Below the pieces are notes generated by a model. It made no database searches. It saw nothing but the letters and a program-made list of their open reading frames with translations, and was not told the DNA's origin. Below, in pieces: positions 8,678-18,007 of a stretch of 64,000 nucleotides of DNA; the stretch's first letter is position 1, and each line of letters begins with the position of its first letter. The translations under genes and the position numbers were made by a program. Source of the DNA: Pseudomonas azadiae (GTDB lineage: Bacteria > Pseudomonadota > Gammaproteobacteria > Pseudomonadales > Pseudomonadaceae); NCBI RefSeq assembly GCF_019145355.1, contig NZ_JAHSTY010000001.1:1054001-1118000 (forward strand), read 5' to 3'.

Positions 8678-9427
8678 ATGAGCCCTGCCCTCACGCTACG
8701 CCATTACCTCGAAGCACCAATCGTGCACAGCCATGACCATGCGCAATTGGTGTTCGGCCTGTCCGGGCATTTGGACCTGGAAGTCGAGGGACGTGGCAGC
8801 CAGGTTCGCGAAAGCAGCGTGATGGTGCTGCCCTTCTGCGCCCACCACGCCTGCGGCAGCCGTGATGGCAGCCGCTGCCTGGTGCTGGATGTGCCCACCG
8901 AGCACTGGGTGCTGCAATCGTTGGGCGAGCACGCCGATGCCAGTCGCCGCCTGCTCGACCAACCCGCTCGGTTGACGCTGGACTCGCGGCAAAACCAATT
9001 GGTGCAGTGGCTGGCACAGAGCCCGGTGGAGGACCCGCTGATTGTGCAGCAAGGCGCGGTGCTGTTGCTGGCGAGCCTCAATCATCCGCTGGCGCAGACG
9101 CCGGCCGGGCGGCGCCTGCCGTACGCGGCGTTCAATGCACATATCGAGCGGCACGCGGCGCACCCGCTGCAAGTGGCTGACCTGGCGCGCCTTGCCGACC
9201 TGTCGGTGGCGCGTTTGCATGCGCGCTTCATGGTCGAATGCGGGCAGACGCCGATGGATTATATCCGCAGCCGGCGACTGCACATGGCGCTGGAGCTTTT
9301 GCGCAAGACGCCGTTGCCTATCGGCGCGATTGCCGAACGGGTCGGCTATACCTCGCAGAGTGCGTTTGCTGCGGCGATGTTGCGTGAGTTTGGGGCCTCG
9401 CCGAGTTCTCTGCGGCGTTATGTGTAG
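8678..9427 (+). CDS. AraC-family transcriptional regulator
   Basis: 249 residues from ATG 8678, which follows TGGAGA. An N-terminal cupin-like sensor (HYLEAPIVHSHDHAQLVFGLSG, HH metal/ligand pocket) is followed by two C-terminal helix-turn-helices: HPLQVADLARLADLSVARLHARF and PIGAIAERVGYTSQSAFAAAMLREFG. The frame is open another 28 codons upstream without an improved start. Transcribed away from the metallophosphoesterase; the downstream gene is separated by a large repeat element. Target unknown. Confidence 0.87.
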   Translation: MSPALTLRHYLEAPIVHSHDHAQLVFGLSGHLDLEVEGRGSQVRESSVMVLPFCAHHACGSRDGSRCLVLDVPTEHWVLQSLGEHADASRRLLDQPARLTLDSRQNQLVQWLAQSPVEDPLIVQQGAVLLLASLNHPLAQTPAGRRLPYAAFNAHIERHAAHPLQVADLARLADLSVARLHARFMVECGQTPMDYIRSRRLHMALELLRKTPLPIGAIAERVGYTSQSAFAAAMLREFGASPSSLRRYV

Positions 9428-9430
9428 GGC

Positions 9431-10246
9431 TTTGTTGCCGTGGCGGCCTTTGGGCCGACCATGTCGTTGGGGGTGACCGTGTGAATATCCGTTATTTGGG
9501 TCACGGCGGCTATGGGTTCCGCCCTTACGGCGGGTCACTTTGGAAAAGCCCCAAAGTAACCAAAGGGCTCTTGCCCCACCACTCGGTACCTCGCTTAGGC
9601 TCGGTATGCCCGAACGCAGGCTTGAATCCGTGGGCCGCCGTCATGGGCCATCCATGGCCCAGGACGGCTAACCCGGCGTCCTGCCGGGTTACCCACGGAT
9701 TCAAGCCTGCGTTCGGCCAGCGTGGTTGACGGGGCGCCTGAGATCAAAATCAAAAGCCAGATCAAAAGCGAAAGCACAGCCAGAGCCAGAGCCGATTAGG
9801 TGGCACTCCACCGATCTGCTTTTCTGTGGGAGCTGGCTTGCCTGCGATGCAGACAACTCGGTACATCAGGTACACCCAGTTGATGCAATCGCAGGCAAGC
9901 CAGCTCCCACATTTTGAACCGAGACCGACAGCAAATACCGGTCGGCTCTAAGGCCGCCGCGCTTTTGCTTTTGATCTGGGATCGCCCCGTCAACCACGCT
10001 GGCCGGAATTCGACATTGATTTGGGGGGTAAACCGGCAGGGATGCCGGTTTAGCCGCCCCCGCGCCAGGGATGGCGCGTGGGCGGCGGCCCCCCAAATCA
10101 CTGTCGGATTACGGGCATGCCGAGCCTAGGCGAGGCACCGAGTGGTGGGGCGAGGACCTTTTGGTTACTTTTGGGTCCTTCCAAAAGTGACCCGCTGTAA
10201 AAGCGGAACCGCCAGTGGCCGTTACCTAAATAATGGATATGTACAC
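9431..10246. repeat. Nested palindromic intergenic element, copy A (~0.8 kb)
   Basis: Outer imperfect arms of ~135 bases: TATCCGTTATTTGGGTCACG...CCACCACTCGGTACCTCGC on the left, complement ending at 10246. Internal hairpins include TTGAATCCGTGGGC.../...CCCACGGATTCAA on the left and TTTGGGGGGTAAACCGGC.../...GGCCCCCCAAA on the right. GTGGTTGACGGGGCG faces its complement across the core. The core has a short ATCAAA/AGCCAG tract and a REP doublet at 9826-9910. Copy B lies at 40301-41198. I see no credible gene in the 9428-10354 gap. Confidence 0.85.
9826..9910. repeat. REP doublet inside nested element A
   Basis: Inverted AGCTGGCTTGCCTGCGAT-type REPs flank a ~40 base loop. It occupies the centre of copy A; copy B has a different REP family at the matching place. 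Confidence 0.88.
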
Positions 10247-10354
10247 GACACGTAGGACGAGCCTGACGCTAAAAAACGCGAGCCGGACGACAGACACCGA
10301 CAAGCCGCCCCACTAGACTGCGCATCAGTCACCCCGCTCGATACAAGGATCCCA

Positions 10355-11239
10355 ATGACCCCCCGCTCAGCCCTCGGCGCCCTGCACATCGGCGCATTGA
10401 TGTTCGGCCTTACCGGCGTGTTCGGCAAGCTGGCGGCCGCCTCACCGGCCATCATTGTCTTTGGTCGCGCCGTGTTTGCCGTGCTGGCCCTGGCGATATT
10501 CGCACGGTTCGCCAGCAGCACCGCGTGGAGAACACTCGAACTGCGTGACTGGCGCCGGCTGCTGGTCAGTGGCGTGTTGCTGGCGGCGCATTGGGTGACG
10601 TTCTTCATTGCCGTCAAAGTGGCCGGCGTGGCCGTTGCAACCCTGGGCTTCACGGCTTTCCCGGCCTTTACCGTGATCCTTGAAGGGTTGATTTTCCGCG
10701 AGCGCATCCGCGCCAATGAGGTGCTGCTGGTGGTGCTGGTCAGCATCGGTCTGGTGCTGGTCACACCGGACTTCAACCTCGCCAGCGAAGCCACCGCCGG
10801 GTTGCTCTGGGGAATCGCCTCGGGGCTGCTGTTTTCCCTGTTGTCGCTGAACAATCGCGCCAGTTCCGGGCGTATTCCGGCGGTGCAGGCGGCGCTGTGC
10901 CAGAACGTGGTGGTCGCGGCATGCCTGTTGCCGGTGGCAGCGCCTGGGTTGGCGGAGGTGCGCGCGATCGACTGGCTGTGGATCGGCTTGCTCGGCGTGT
11001 TCTGCACCGGCCTGGCCCACAGCCTGTTCGTGGCCAGCCTTGCGGTGATCAAGGCGCGCACCGCTTCGGTGGTGTTTGCCATGGAGCCGGTCTACGGGAT
11101 CACCGCGGCCTGGCTGCTGTTTGCCGAGACCCCGACGTTGCGCATGCTGCTGGGCGGCGCGCTGATCATCGTCGCGATTGTGCTGTCGGGGTTGATGGGC
11201 AGCGCCAGCCAGGCCAAACAGCCAGCTGCGACAGCCTGA
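10355..11239 (+). CDS. EamA/DMT-family transporter
   Basis: 294-residue inner-membrane protein with about ten hydrophobic helices in two repeated EamA halves, e.g. LGALHIGALMFGLTGVFGKL at the N-terminus and a second half from ~150. Predicted metabolite exporter of the drug/metabolite transporter superfamily; the substrate cannot be read from sequence. ATG 10355 follows AAGGATCCCA. The C-terminus is short and polar (SASQAKQPAATA). Convergent with the SelW-like gene, ten bases apart. Confidence 0.88.
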   Translation: MTPRSALGALHIGALMFGLTGVFGKLAAASPAIIVFGRAVFAVLALAIFARFASSTAWRTLELRDWRRLLVSGVLLAAHWVTFFIAVKVAGVAVATLGFTAFPAFTVILEGLIFRERIRANEVLLVVLVSIGLVLVTPDFNLASEATAGLLWGIASGLLFSLLSLNNRASSGRIPAVQAALCQNVVVAACLLPVAAPGLAEVRAIDWLWIGLLGVFCTGLAHSLFVASLAVIKARTASVVFAMEPVYGITAAWLLFAETPTLRMLLGGALIIVAIVLSGLMGSASQAKQPAATA

Positions 11240-11249
11240 TTGCCGACGG

Positions 11250-11537
11250 CTATTGCGTACGGTCGTTGTGCCCCAGGTCGCGCTCAGGGTCGATCTGGTC
11301 GCGCACGCGCTGCTTGAGCACTTTGGCTTCGGGGAAGCCGCCGTCGGCCTTGCGTTCCCAGATCTGCACGCCATCGCAGGTGATGCGAAACGCGCCACCG
11401 GTGGCTGGCGCCAGCGACACTTTGCCAAGATCATCGGCGAATGTGCTCAACAACTCCTGCGCCAGCCACGCCGCGCGCAGCAGCCACTGACATTGCGTGC
11501 AATAGGTGATGACGATCTCGGGTTTGCTCACGGACAT
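11250..11537 (-). CDS. SelT/SelW/SelH (Rdx) family protein
   Basis: 95-residue thioredoxin-like protein with the redox motif CTQC at residues 13-16, where eukaryotic members carry CxxU, and the family block PATGGAFRITCDGVQIWERKADGGFPE. ATG 11537. Expected to be a small cytosolic redox protein; function in bacteria is not established. It is divergent from the patatin gene, with ~80 bases between starts. Confidence 0.87.
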   Translation of the reverse strand: MSVSKPEIVITYCTQCQWLLRAAWLAQELLSTFADDLGKVSLAPATGGAFRITCDGVQIWERKADGGFPEAKVLKQRVRDQIDPERDLGHNDRTQ

Positions 11538-11582
11538 TATTTGACTGACTCCAGGCCTAACGAGGGATGAGGGTCGAGTGGC

Positions 11583-11588
11583 TATAAT
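11583..11588 (+). promoter_or_regulatory. -10-like TATAAT before plpD-type gene
   Basis: TATAAT lies 31 bases before the patatin gene start. No convincing -35 is visible at the standard spacing, so this is a weak promoter call. Confidence 0.35.
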
Positions 11589-11618
11589 ACCGGCCTTTAT
11601 CGCCCAGCCTCGAGATTC

Positions 11619-13814
11619 ATGATGCGCCGCCTGTGGTCCTGCCTGCTTTTGTGCCTCTTCCCCCTTTTTGCCGACGCCATTGAACCGCCACGCCCGAAAA
11701 TCGGCCTGGTGCTGTCGGGCGGTGCCGCCCGTGGGCTGGCGCATATTGGCGTGCTCAAGGCACTGGAAGAGCAAGGTATCCAGATCGATGCGATTGCCGG
11801 CACCAGCATGGGCGCGGTGATCGGCGGGTTGTACGCTTCAGGCTACAAGATCGACGAGCTGGAAAAGCTGGCGCTGAGCATCGACTGGCAACAGGCGCTG
11901 TCCGACGCACCGCCGCGGGAAGACGTGCCGTTCCGGCGCAAGCAGGATGATCGGGATTTCCTGGTCAAGCAGAAACTCAGCTTTCGCGACGACGGCAGCC
12001 TGGGCCTGCCACTGGGTGTGATCCAGGGCCAGAACCTGGCGTTGCTGCTCGAAAGCATGTTCGCCCACAGCAGCAACACCCGGAACTTCGACAAGTTGCC
12101 CATCCCCTTCAGGGCCGTGGCCACCGATATCACCACGGGTGAAAAGGTGGTGTTCCGCAAGGGCCACCTGCCCCAGGTGATCCGCGCCAGCATGTCGATC
12201 CCGGCCGTGTTCGCGCCAGTTGAACTGGACGGCCGGCTGCTGGTGGACGGTGGCATGACCGACAACATCCCGCTGGATGTGGCGCGGGAAATGGGCGTGG
12301 ACATCGCCATCGTCGTCGACATCGGCACCCCGCTGCGCTCGCGCAAGCAACTGGCCACGGTGGTCGATGTGCTTAACCAGTCCATCACCCTGATGACCCG
12401 GCGCAACTCGGAAGAACAACTCAAGGACCTGCACCCCAGGGACGTGCTGATCCAGCCGCCGCTGGCCGCGTATGGCGTGACCGACTTCGGCCGCGCCAAG
12501 GACATGATCGACGCCGGCTACCGCGCCACCCGCGCACTCGATGCGCGCATCGCCCACCTGCGCCCCGCCGGTCAGGTCGACCCGCAACTGATCGCCGCAC
12601 GCACCCCGGGCGAACGCACGCCGGTCATCACCGCCATCGATGTGGAGAACGACTCGAAAGTCAGCGACGATGTGATCCGTTACTACATCCGCCAACCTCT
12701 GGGCGAGCCGCTGAACCTGGGCCGCCTGCAGTCGGACATGGGCACGCTGTACGGCCTGGATTACTTCGAGCAGGTGCAATACCGCGTGGTCAAAAAAGGC
12801 CAGCAAAACACCTTGATGATCAGCGCGCGCGGCAAACGCAGCGGCACCGATTACCTGCGCCTGGGCCTGAACCTGTCGGATGACATGCGCGGCGACAGCG
12901 CCTTCAACCTGGGCGCGAGCTACCGCATCAATGGCATCAACCGCCTCGGTGCCGAATGGCTGACGCGGGTGCAGATCGGTGACCGCCAAGAGCTGTACAG
13001 CGAGTTCTACCAGCCGATGGACACCGGTTCGCGTTACTTTGTCGCGCCTTACATCAAGGCCCAGGCGCAGAACGTGGAGCTTATCCTGGACAACGATCCG
13101 ATCTCCGAATACCGCCTTGAACGCTACGGTTTCGGCCTGAACGTCGGCAGGCAGATTGGCAACAGCGGCGAGATCCGCTTCGGCGTCGGCGAGGCCTGGG
13201 GCAAGGCGGATGTGCGCATCGGCGACCGGGATTTGCCCAGCGTGAGTTTCAGTGAGGGCTTCTATGAGCTGAAGTATTCCTTCGATTCCCTGGACAACGT
13301 GTACTTCCCCCATACCGGTGAAGACATCGGCCTGGCCTACCGTGAATTCGAACCGGGCCTGGGCTCGGACCAACGCTACCGCCAATGGGAGTTCAAGCTG
13401 GACAAGGCCATGAGCCACGGCCCGGACACCTTGGTGCTGGGCGGACGCTATGGGCGCACCTTGGACGACTCGGAAAATGTGGTCAGTTCCAGCTTCCTGC
13501 TGGGGGGTGCCCGGCAGTTGTCGGGCTTCCGTCAGGATGCGATATCGGGCCAGAACATCAGCCTGATGCGGGCGGTGTACTACCGCAGGCTCACGCCACG
13601 GTCGTATTTGCCGCTGGATTTCCCGCTGTACCTGGGTGCATCACTGGAACGTGGCCGGGCGTGGAACAACGACAATGAATTCGACAGCGGCTACATCAAC
13701 GCAGCGAGTATTTTCCTGGGCTTTGATACGCCGTTGGGGCCGCTGAACTTCAGCTATGGGTTCAATGATGATAATCAGAAGGCGGTGTACCTGAACCTGG
13801 GGCAGACGTTCTAA
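11619..13814 (+). CDS. plpD: Patatin-like phospholipase autotransporter (PlpD type, type Vd)
   Basis: 731 residues, matching P. aeruginosa PlpD in length and layout. A signal peptide (~1-20) is followed by a patatin domain with oxyanion motif SGGAARGLAHIG (33-44), nucleophile GTSMG (Ser63) and catalytic Asp210 in VDGGMTDN. A POTRA-like segment (~320-400) and a 16-strand BamA/Omp85-type C-terminal barrel ending in LNLGQTF follow. It is expected to expose or release a lipase/phospholipase at the cell surface. Start could be Met1 or Met2. Confidence 0.93.
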   Translation: MMRRLWSCLLLCLFPLFADAIEPPRPKIGLVLSGGAARGLAHIGVLKALEEQGIQIDAIAGTSMGAVIGGLYASGYKIDELEKLALSIDWQQALSDAPPREDVPFRRKQDDRDFLVKQKLSFRDDGSLGLPLGVIQGQNLALLLESMFAHSSNTRNFDKLPIPFRAVATDITTGEKVVFRKGHLPQVIRASMSIPAVFAPVELDGRLLVDGGMTDNIPLDVAREMGVDIAIVVDIGTPLRSRKQLATVVDVLNQSITLMTRRNSEEQLKDLHPRDVLIQPPLAAYGVTDFGRAKDMIDAGYRATRALDARIAHLRPAGQVDPQLIAARTPGERTPVITAIDVENDSKVSDDVIRYYIRQPLGEPLNLGRLQSDMGTLYGLDYFEQVQYRVVKKGQQNTLMISARGKRSGTDYLRLGLNLSDDMRGDSAFNLGASYRINGINRLGAEWLTRVQIGDRQELYSEFYQPMDTGSRYFVAPYIKAQAQNVELILDNDPISEYRLERYGFGLNVGRQIGNSGEIRFGVGEAWGKADVRIGDRDLPSVSFSEGFYELKYSFDSLDNVYFPHTGEDIGLAYREFEPGLGSDQRYRQWEFKLDKAMSHGPDTLVLGGRYGRTLDDSENVVSSSFLLGGARQLSGFRQDAISGQNISLMRAVYYRRLTPRSYLPLDFPLYLGASLERGRAWNNDNEFDSGYINAASIFLGFDTPLGPLNFSYGFNDDNQKAVYLNLGQTF

Positions 13815-13850
13815 AAACCAACATCAAACCCAATATGAGAGCTGGCTTGT

Positions 13851-13935
13851 GTGGGAGCTGGCTTGCCTGCGATACAGACAACTCGGTATGTCCGCTACAC
13901 CGCGGCGATGCTATCGCAGGCAAGCCAGCTCTAAC
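13851..13935. repeat. REP doublet
   Basis: Left REP GTGGGAGCTGGCTTGCC at 13851; the right arm ends in AGCTCTAAC, a degenerate end. A partial extra REP (GAGCTGGCTTGT) immediately precedes it at ~13839, as if a second REP landed beside the first. Lies between the convergent plpD and marR genes. Confidence 0.85.
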
Positions 13936-13938
13936 AGG

Positions 13939-14373
13939 TCAGGATTTTTCCAGATTCGCCAGGATGCGCCCGTGCACACGCATGCACACGCTCAAATCGG
14001 CTTCGTTCACGCCCTCAAACAACTCATGCCGCAGCTCGGTGGCGATGGTTTCGATCTGTTCGATTAACGGCCGGGCGGTGTCACACAACAGAATGCGCTT
14101 GGCACGACGATCCTCAACCACTGCCTGGCGTTGCACCAGGCCTTGGCCCTCGAGGCTGTCCAGCAAACGGGCCAGTGTCGGGCCTTCGACGCCAACGCTT
14201 TGCGCCAGCTCACGCTGAGTGGGCGCTTCTTCGAAACGGGCAAGGTGCAGCAGCACCAGCCAGCGTGCCTGGGACAGGCCCAGCCCCGCCAAACGGCGGT
14301 CCAACTCGGCGCGCCAACCACGGGACATCTGCGCCAACTGCATGCCAAATCGGTGTTGATCGGTTAACGGCAT
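13939..14373 (-). CDS. MarR-family transcriptional regulator
   Basis: 144 residues with the winged-helix core LSQARWLVLLHLARFEEAPTQRELAQSVGVEGPTLARLLDSLEGQGLVQRQ followed by the wing VVEDRRAKRILL. Length and layout resemble SlyA/MarR repressors. A perfect odd palindrome CTAATTATTAG lies 37 bases upstream and is a likely autoregulatory site. In P. aeruginosa a MarR gene also sits between plpD and recQ, supporting synteny. Target genes are not apparent here. Confidence 0.88.
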   Translation of the reverse strand: MPLTDQHRFGMQLAQMSRGWRAELDRRLAGLGLSQARWLVLLHLARFEEAPTQRELAQSVGVEGPTLARLLDSLEGQGLVQRQAVVEDRRAKRILLCDTARPLIEQIETIATELRHELFEGVNEADLSVCMRVHGRILANLEKS

Positions 14374-14409
14374 AAAAAACTCTTGGTTTAGACTGAAAAT
14401 AAAGTTTGG

Positions 14410-14420
14410 CTAATTATTAG
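14410..14420. promoter_or_regulatory. Candidate MarR operator
   Basis: CTAATTATTAG, an 11-base palindrome around a central T, within an AT-rich stretch just upstream of the marR start; position fits autorepression. Confidence 0.4.
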
Positions 14421-14494
14421 TCAGCTAAGCATGAGCGTTGCCGCTAGGCAAGAGGTGCTATGTACTGATCTGTTACATTGTCGTAATTGGCACC

Positions 14495-16621
14495 CTAAAT
14501 TTCGAATTCCGACTGCAACGCCGCCCGAACGCAGTACAAGACACCCTCGGGAACACGCCCGGTAAACAGCGGTGCAATCTCCGCCACCGGTGGCAATTCG
14601 CCCTCTCCGTCAAGGAAGGCGTCCTGGATTTCGCCGAGCAGATCCTCTGGCAAATCAAGGGCCTGCTCCAACGATAGCTGCTGCTTGCCAATGGATTCGG
14701 CGAGCAGGGTGTAGACGTTCTTCTCCGAACATTGCAGCTGGCCGGCAATCTGGATCGGCGTCATGCCGGCGCGTGCCAGGCTGATCAGTTCGTGGCGTAT
14801 ATCGGCGACTTCCTTCGGCGCTTCGGCCTGGCCGCCGAGCACTTCGAGGAAGGCCTGACCGTAACGCTCCAGCTTGCGCGCGCCCACCCCGCTGACCCGC
14901 GCCATCTCGGCCATGCTGGTCGGTTGCTCACGCAACATTTCCAGCAAGGTGGAGTCCGGGAAAATAACGTAAGGCGGCACACTGTGTTCCTGCGCCAGTT
15001 TGCGCCGCAGGGTGCGCAAGGCTTCCCACTGTTCTCGCTCCTCCCCCCGGACAAGCTGGCTGGCCTGACTGGTGCTGCTCTTGGCGGTGGTCTGCGGCTT
15101 GAGGTCGCGGCGCAGCTCCAGGGTGACCTCGCCCTTGAGCAACGGCCGGCAACTGTCATTCAGACGCAGGCCGCCATACCCTTCGATGTCGATATCCACC
15201 AGGCCGCGCGCCACCATCTGCCGGAACAACGAGCGCCACTCACCCTCTGCACGGGCTTTACCGACACCGTAGACCGAAAGTTTCTCGTGGCCGAAGCTGC
15301 GCACCTTTTCGTTGTCCTTGCCCAGCAGCACGTCCACCAGATGACCCACGCCATAGCGCTGGCCGGTGCGGTAAATGGCCGACAAGCCCTGACGCGCCGG
15401 TTCGGTGGCGTCCCAGGTCTGCACACCGTCAATGCAGTTGTCGCAATGGCCGCAAGGCTCGGGCATGTCTTCGTCGAAGTACGCCAGCAGCGTCTGGCGA
15501 CGGCACCGGGTCTCCTCGCACAGCGACAGCATCGCGTCGAGCTTGTGCTGCTCCAGGCGCTTGTGCCGCTCGTCGCCCTCGGAGTTCTGCAGCATCTGCT
15601 TGAGCATCACCACGTCTTGCAGGCCGTAGACCATCCACGCATCCGCCGGCAGACCGTCACGGCCGGCGCGGCCGGTTTCCTGGTAATAGGCCTCGAGGGA
15701 CTTGGGCAGATCCATGTGGGCCACGAAGCGTACGTTGGATTTGTCGATGCCCATGCCGAACGCGATGGTGGCCACCATGATCAGGCCTTCTTCGTTGAGA
15801 AAGCGCTTCTGGTGAGCCGAGCGCGTCTCGTTGGGCAATCCGGCGTGATAGGGCAGCGCCGGGTAGCCTTGTTCGCAGAGGAACGCCGCGACTTCATCGA
15901 CTTTCTTGCGCGACAGGCAATAGACGATGCCCGCATCGCTGCGCCGTTCGGAGAGGAATGCGAGCAACTGCTTGCGCGGCTGCTCCTTGGGCACGATCCG
16001 GTAGAAAATATTCGGCCGGTCAAAGCTCGACAGGAAGCGCTCGGCGTTTTGCAGATGCAGGCGCTCGACGATCTCTTCGCGGGTACGCTTGTCGGCGGTG
16101 GCGGTCAGGGCGATGCGCGGCACATCGGGAAACAGCTCCGCCAATTGGCCCAGCTGCAGGTATTCGCGACGGAAATCATGCCCCCATTGCGACACGCAGT
16201 GGGCTTCGTCGATGGCGAACAGCGCGATTTCCAGGCTTTGCAGGAACGCCAGCATGCGCGGCTGCACCAAGCGCTCCGGGGCGAGGTAAAGCATCTTCAC
16301 TTCACCGCGCTTGATCCGCGCCGCCAGGTCGCGCTGCTGCTCGGCGCTGAGGGTGGAGTTCAAGGCGGCGGCGGCCACACCCAGTTCTTCCAGGGTGGCC
16401 ACCTGATCGTCCATCAACGCGATGAGCGGCGACACCACCACGGCCAGGCCACTGCGCAACAACGCCGGCACCTGGAAGCACAACGATTTGCCGCCGCCGG
16501 TAGGCATCAGGACCAGCGCGTCACCGCCACTGGCCACGCGCTCAATAATCGCACCCTGACGGCCACGAAAACTGTCGTAGCCGAAGATGTCCTTGAGGAC
16601 GCGTTGTGCCTGCTCGAGCAT
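14495..16621 (-). CDS. recQ: ATP-dependent DNA helicase RecQ
   Basis: 3'-5' superfamily 2 helicase of RecF-type repair. 708 residues from ATG 16621 (GGAG ribosome site). Walker A MPTGGGKS (40-47), DEAH box (138-141), motif VI region [12 protein letters not shown], the zinc cysteines in [24 protein letters not shown], the winged-helix RQC domain, and an HRDC domain near 515-595 ([17 protein letters not shown]). A C-terminal helical segment of ~100 residues follows, as in other Pseudomonas RecQ. The frame stays open upstream but only from 16621 does it match RecQ. Confidence 0.96.
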   Translation of the reverse strand: MLEQAQRVLKDIFGYDSFRGRQGAIIERVASGGDALVLMPTGGGKSLCFQVPALLRSGLAVVVSPLIALMDDQVATLEELGVAAAALNSTLSAEQQRDLAARIKRGEVKMLYLAPERLVQPRMLAFLQSLEIALFAIDEAHCVSQWGHDFRREYLQLGQLAELFPDVPRIALTATADKRTREEIVERLHLQNAERFLSSFDRPNIFYRIVPKEQPRKQLLAFLSERRSDAGIVYCLSRKKVDEVAAFLCEQGYPALPYHAGLPNETRSAHQKRFLNEEGLIMVATIAFGMGIDKSNVRFVAHMDLPKSLEAYYQETGRAGRDGLPADAWMVYGLQDVVMLKQMLQNSEGDERHKRLEQHKLDAMLSLCEETRCRRQTLLAYFDEDMPEPCGHCDNCIDGVQTWDATEPARQGLSAIYRTGQRYGVGHLVDVLLGKDNEKVRSFGHEKLSVYGVGKARAEGEWRSLFRQMVARGLVDIDIEGYGGLRLNDSCRPLLKGEVTLELRRDLKPQTTAKSSTSQASQLVRGEEREQWEALRTLRRKLAQEHSVPPYVIFPDSTLLEMLREQPTSMAEMARVSGVGARKLERYGQAFLEVLGGQAEAPKEVADIRHELISLARAGMTPIQIAGQLQCSEKNVYTLLAESIGKQQLSLEQALDLPEDLLGEIQDAFLDGEGELPPVAEIAPLFTGRVPEGVLYCVRAALQSEFEI

Positions 16622-16897
16622 GTATAACTCCAAAATAGTGCCGCAATTGCTCTGTACAGGCTGGTCGAAAAAACACGGTTTCAGGAAAAATAATCCGTAA
16701 GCGAATTTTTCTCGGACTGGCGCTTGGCCTGCAAGGGCATCACAAAACGCGGCAGTATACCCGAGCGTCATCCGGCAAAGGGCGCCGCTGACGAATTGCA
16801 GCCCGTCTCTAAAACCTGGCAAATCTGCATGGCGGCTGGCCTGGGCGCTCAAGAAGGCCTAGAATTCAGCATCGTTTATTTCCAAGGTAGTCCTTCA

Positions 16898-17485
16898 ATG
16901 TCCTTCGCTGAGCAACTAACCCGCCTGCAAGCCTTCCTCGACGCCGATGAGCTGCATGACGAGGCGCTGGACTACGTGGCCGCCCACGGCTACCTGACCG
17001 CCCTGTCGATCTGCTCCGAGGTCGTACCCGACCGCGAATGGATCGACGCGCTGTTCGCCGAGGAGCCTCACTACACCGACGACGCGCACCGTGAAGAAAT
17101 CGAATCGACCCTGCTGGCCCTCAAGGCCCACATCGGTCGCCAACTGGCATCCGATGAGGAATTCGAGCTGCCGTGCGAGCTGGACCTGGGCGAAGACCCG
17201 GACGATTCCGACCTGCGCGGCTGGTGCATCGGCTTCATGGAGGGCGTGTTCCTGCGCGAAGCCGCCTGGTTCGAATCCGCCGAAGAAGAAGTCAGCGAGA
17301 TGCTGCTGCCGATCATGGTCGGTTCGGGCCTGTTCGAAGAAGAAGCGGAGTTCTCCGACATCGCCGCCGACGCCAATTTGATGGATGACATGATCGTACA
17401 GATCCCGGAAGCCCTCACCGCCCTGTACCTGCTGTGCAACGCCCCTGACGAAAAACCGGCGATCCTCAAGCCACGTCACCACTGA
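16898..17485 (+). CDS. YecA/UPF0149-family protein
   Basis: 195 residues, acidic, from ATG 16898 (AAGG ribosome site). UPF0149 features are present: an N-terminal helical DADELHDEALDYVAAHGYLTALSI block and the central CIGFMEGVFLREAAWF motif. No C-terminal SEC-C zinc motif is seen, so this is the short form. Family function unknown. Five-prime end is divergent from recQ. Confidence 0.87.
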   Translation: MSFAEQLTRLQAFLDADELHDEALDYVAAHGYLTALSICSEVVPDREWIDALFAEEPHYTDDAHREEIESTLLALKAHIGRQLASDEEFELPCELDLGEDPDDSDLRGWCIGFMEGVFLREAAWFESAEEEVSEMLLPIMVGSGLFEEEAEFSDIAADANLMDDMIVQIPEALTALYLLCNAPDEKPAILKPRHH

Positions 17486-17505
17486 GCCGCTTGCCCGTGA
17501 GGCCC

Positions 17506-17889
17506 ATGGGCAATCGTTCACCGCTCCTGCGTTACGCGCTGCTGGCCATTGGCTGGCTCAGCGTAGCGCTGGGTGTGATCGGCATTTTCCTGCCGGTGTT
17601 GCCGACCACGCCCTTCCTGCTGCTCGCCGCTGCCTGCTTCGCCCGCAGTTCCCCGCGTTTCTACCACTGGTTGGTGGAACACCCGCGCCTGGGGCCGTGG
17701 ATCCGCGATTACCTTGACGGCAACGGCATCCCGCTCAAGGGCAAGGTCTACGCAATCGGCCTGATGTGGCTGAGCATCGGCTTTTCCGGTTACCTGGTGC
17801 CGCTGCCTTGGGCACGGGTGTTCATGCTGACCAGTGCGGTGCTGGTGACTGTTTACATCCTGCGCCAGAAAACCCTGCCACCGCGCTAA
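17506..17889 (+). CDS. DUF454 (YbaN) inner-membrane protein
   Basis: 127 residues, three to four membrane helices, with the family signature GIFLPVLPTTPFLLLAAACFARSSPRFYHWL. ATG 17506 is preceded by GTGAGGCCC; a TTG at 17491 in frame is less likely. Twenty bases after the UPF0149 gene, so probably co-transcribed. No function assigned to the family. Confidence 0.86.
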   Translation: MGNRSPLLRYALLAIGWLSVALGVIGIFLPVLPTTPFLLLAAACFARSSPRFYHWLVEHPRLGPWIRDYLDGNGIPLKGKVYAIGLMWLSIGFSGYLVPLPWARVFMLTSAVLVTVYILRQKTLPPR

Positions 17890-18007
17890 GCGCGCCTGCG
17901 ACATTAAATCCCACGCGACCTTGGTCGACACTGACTAACCCCAGGCATCATGCGAGACTGTCCGACCGGGCCCGGAATGCCCGGGCGTTCCCATGCTCGG
18001 AGTTACC

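Noticed and set aside
9481..9729. Short frame in nested element A, with a near copy in element B
   Set aside because: Similarity is explained by the shared repeat DNA; the frames differ at both ends and overlap hairpins.
11838..13418. Long open frame antisense to the patatin gene
   Set aside because: Typical high-GC shadow of a coding strand; low-complexity Val/His/Gln-rich product and no ribosome site.
14732..16627. Long open frame antisense to recQ
   Set aside because: Same reason: complement of a conserved gene with strong third-position GC.
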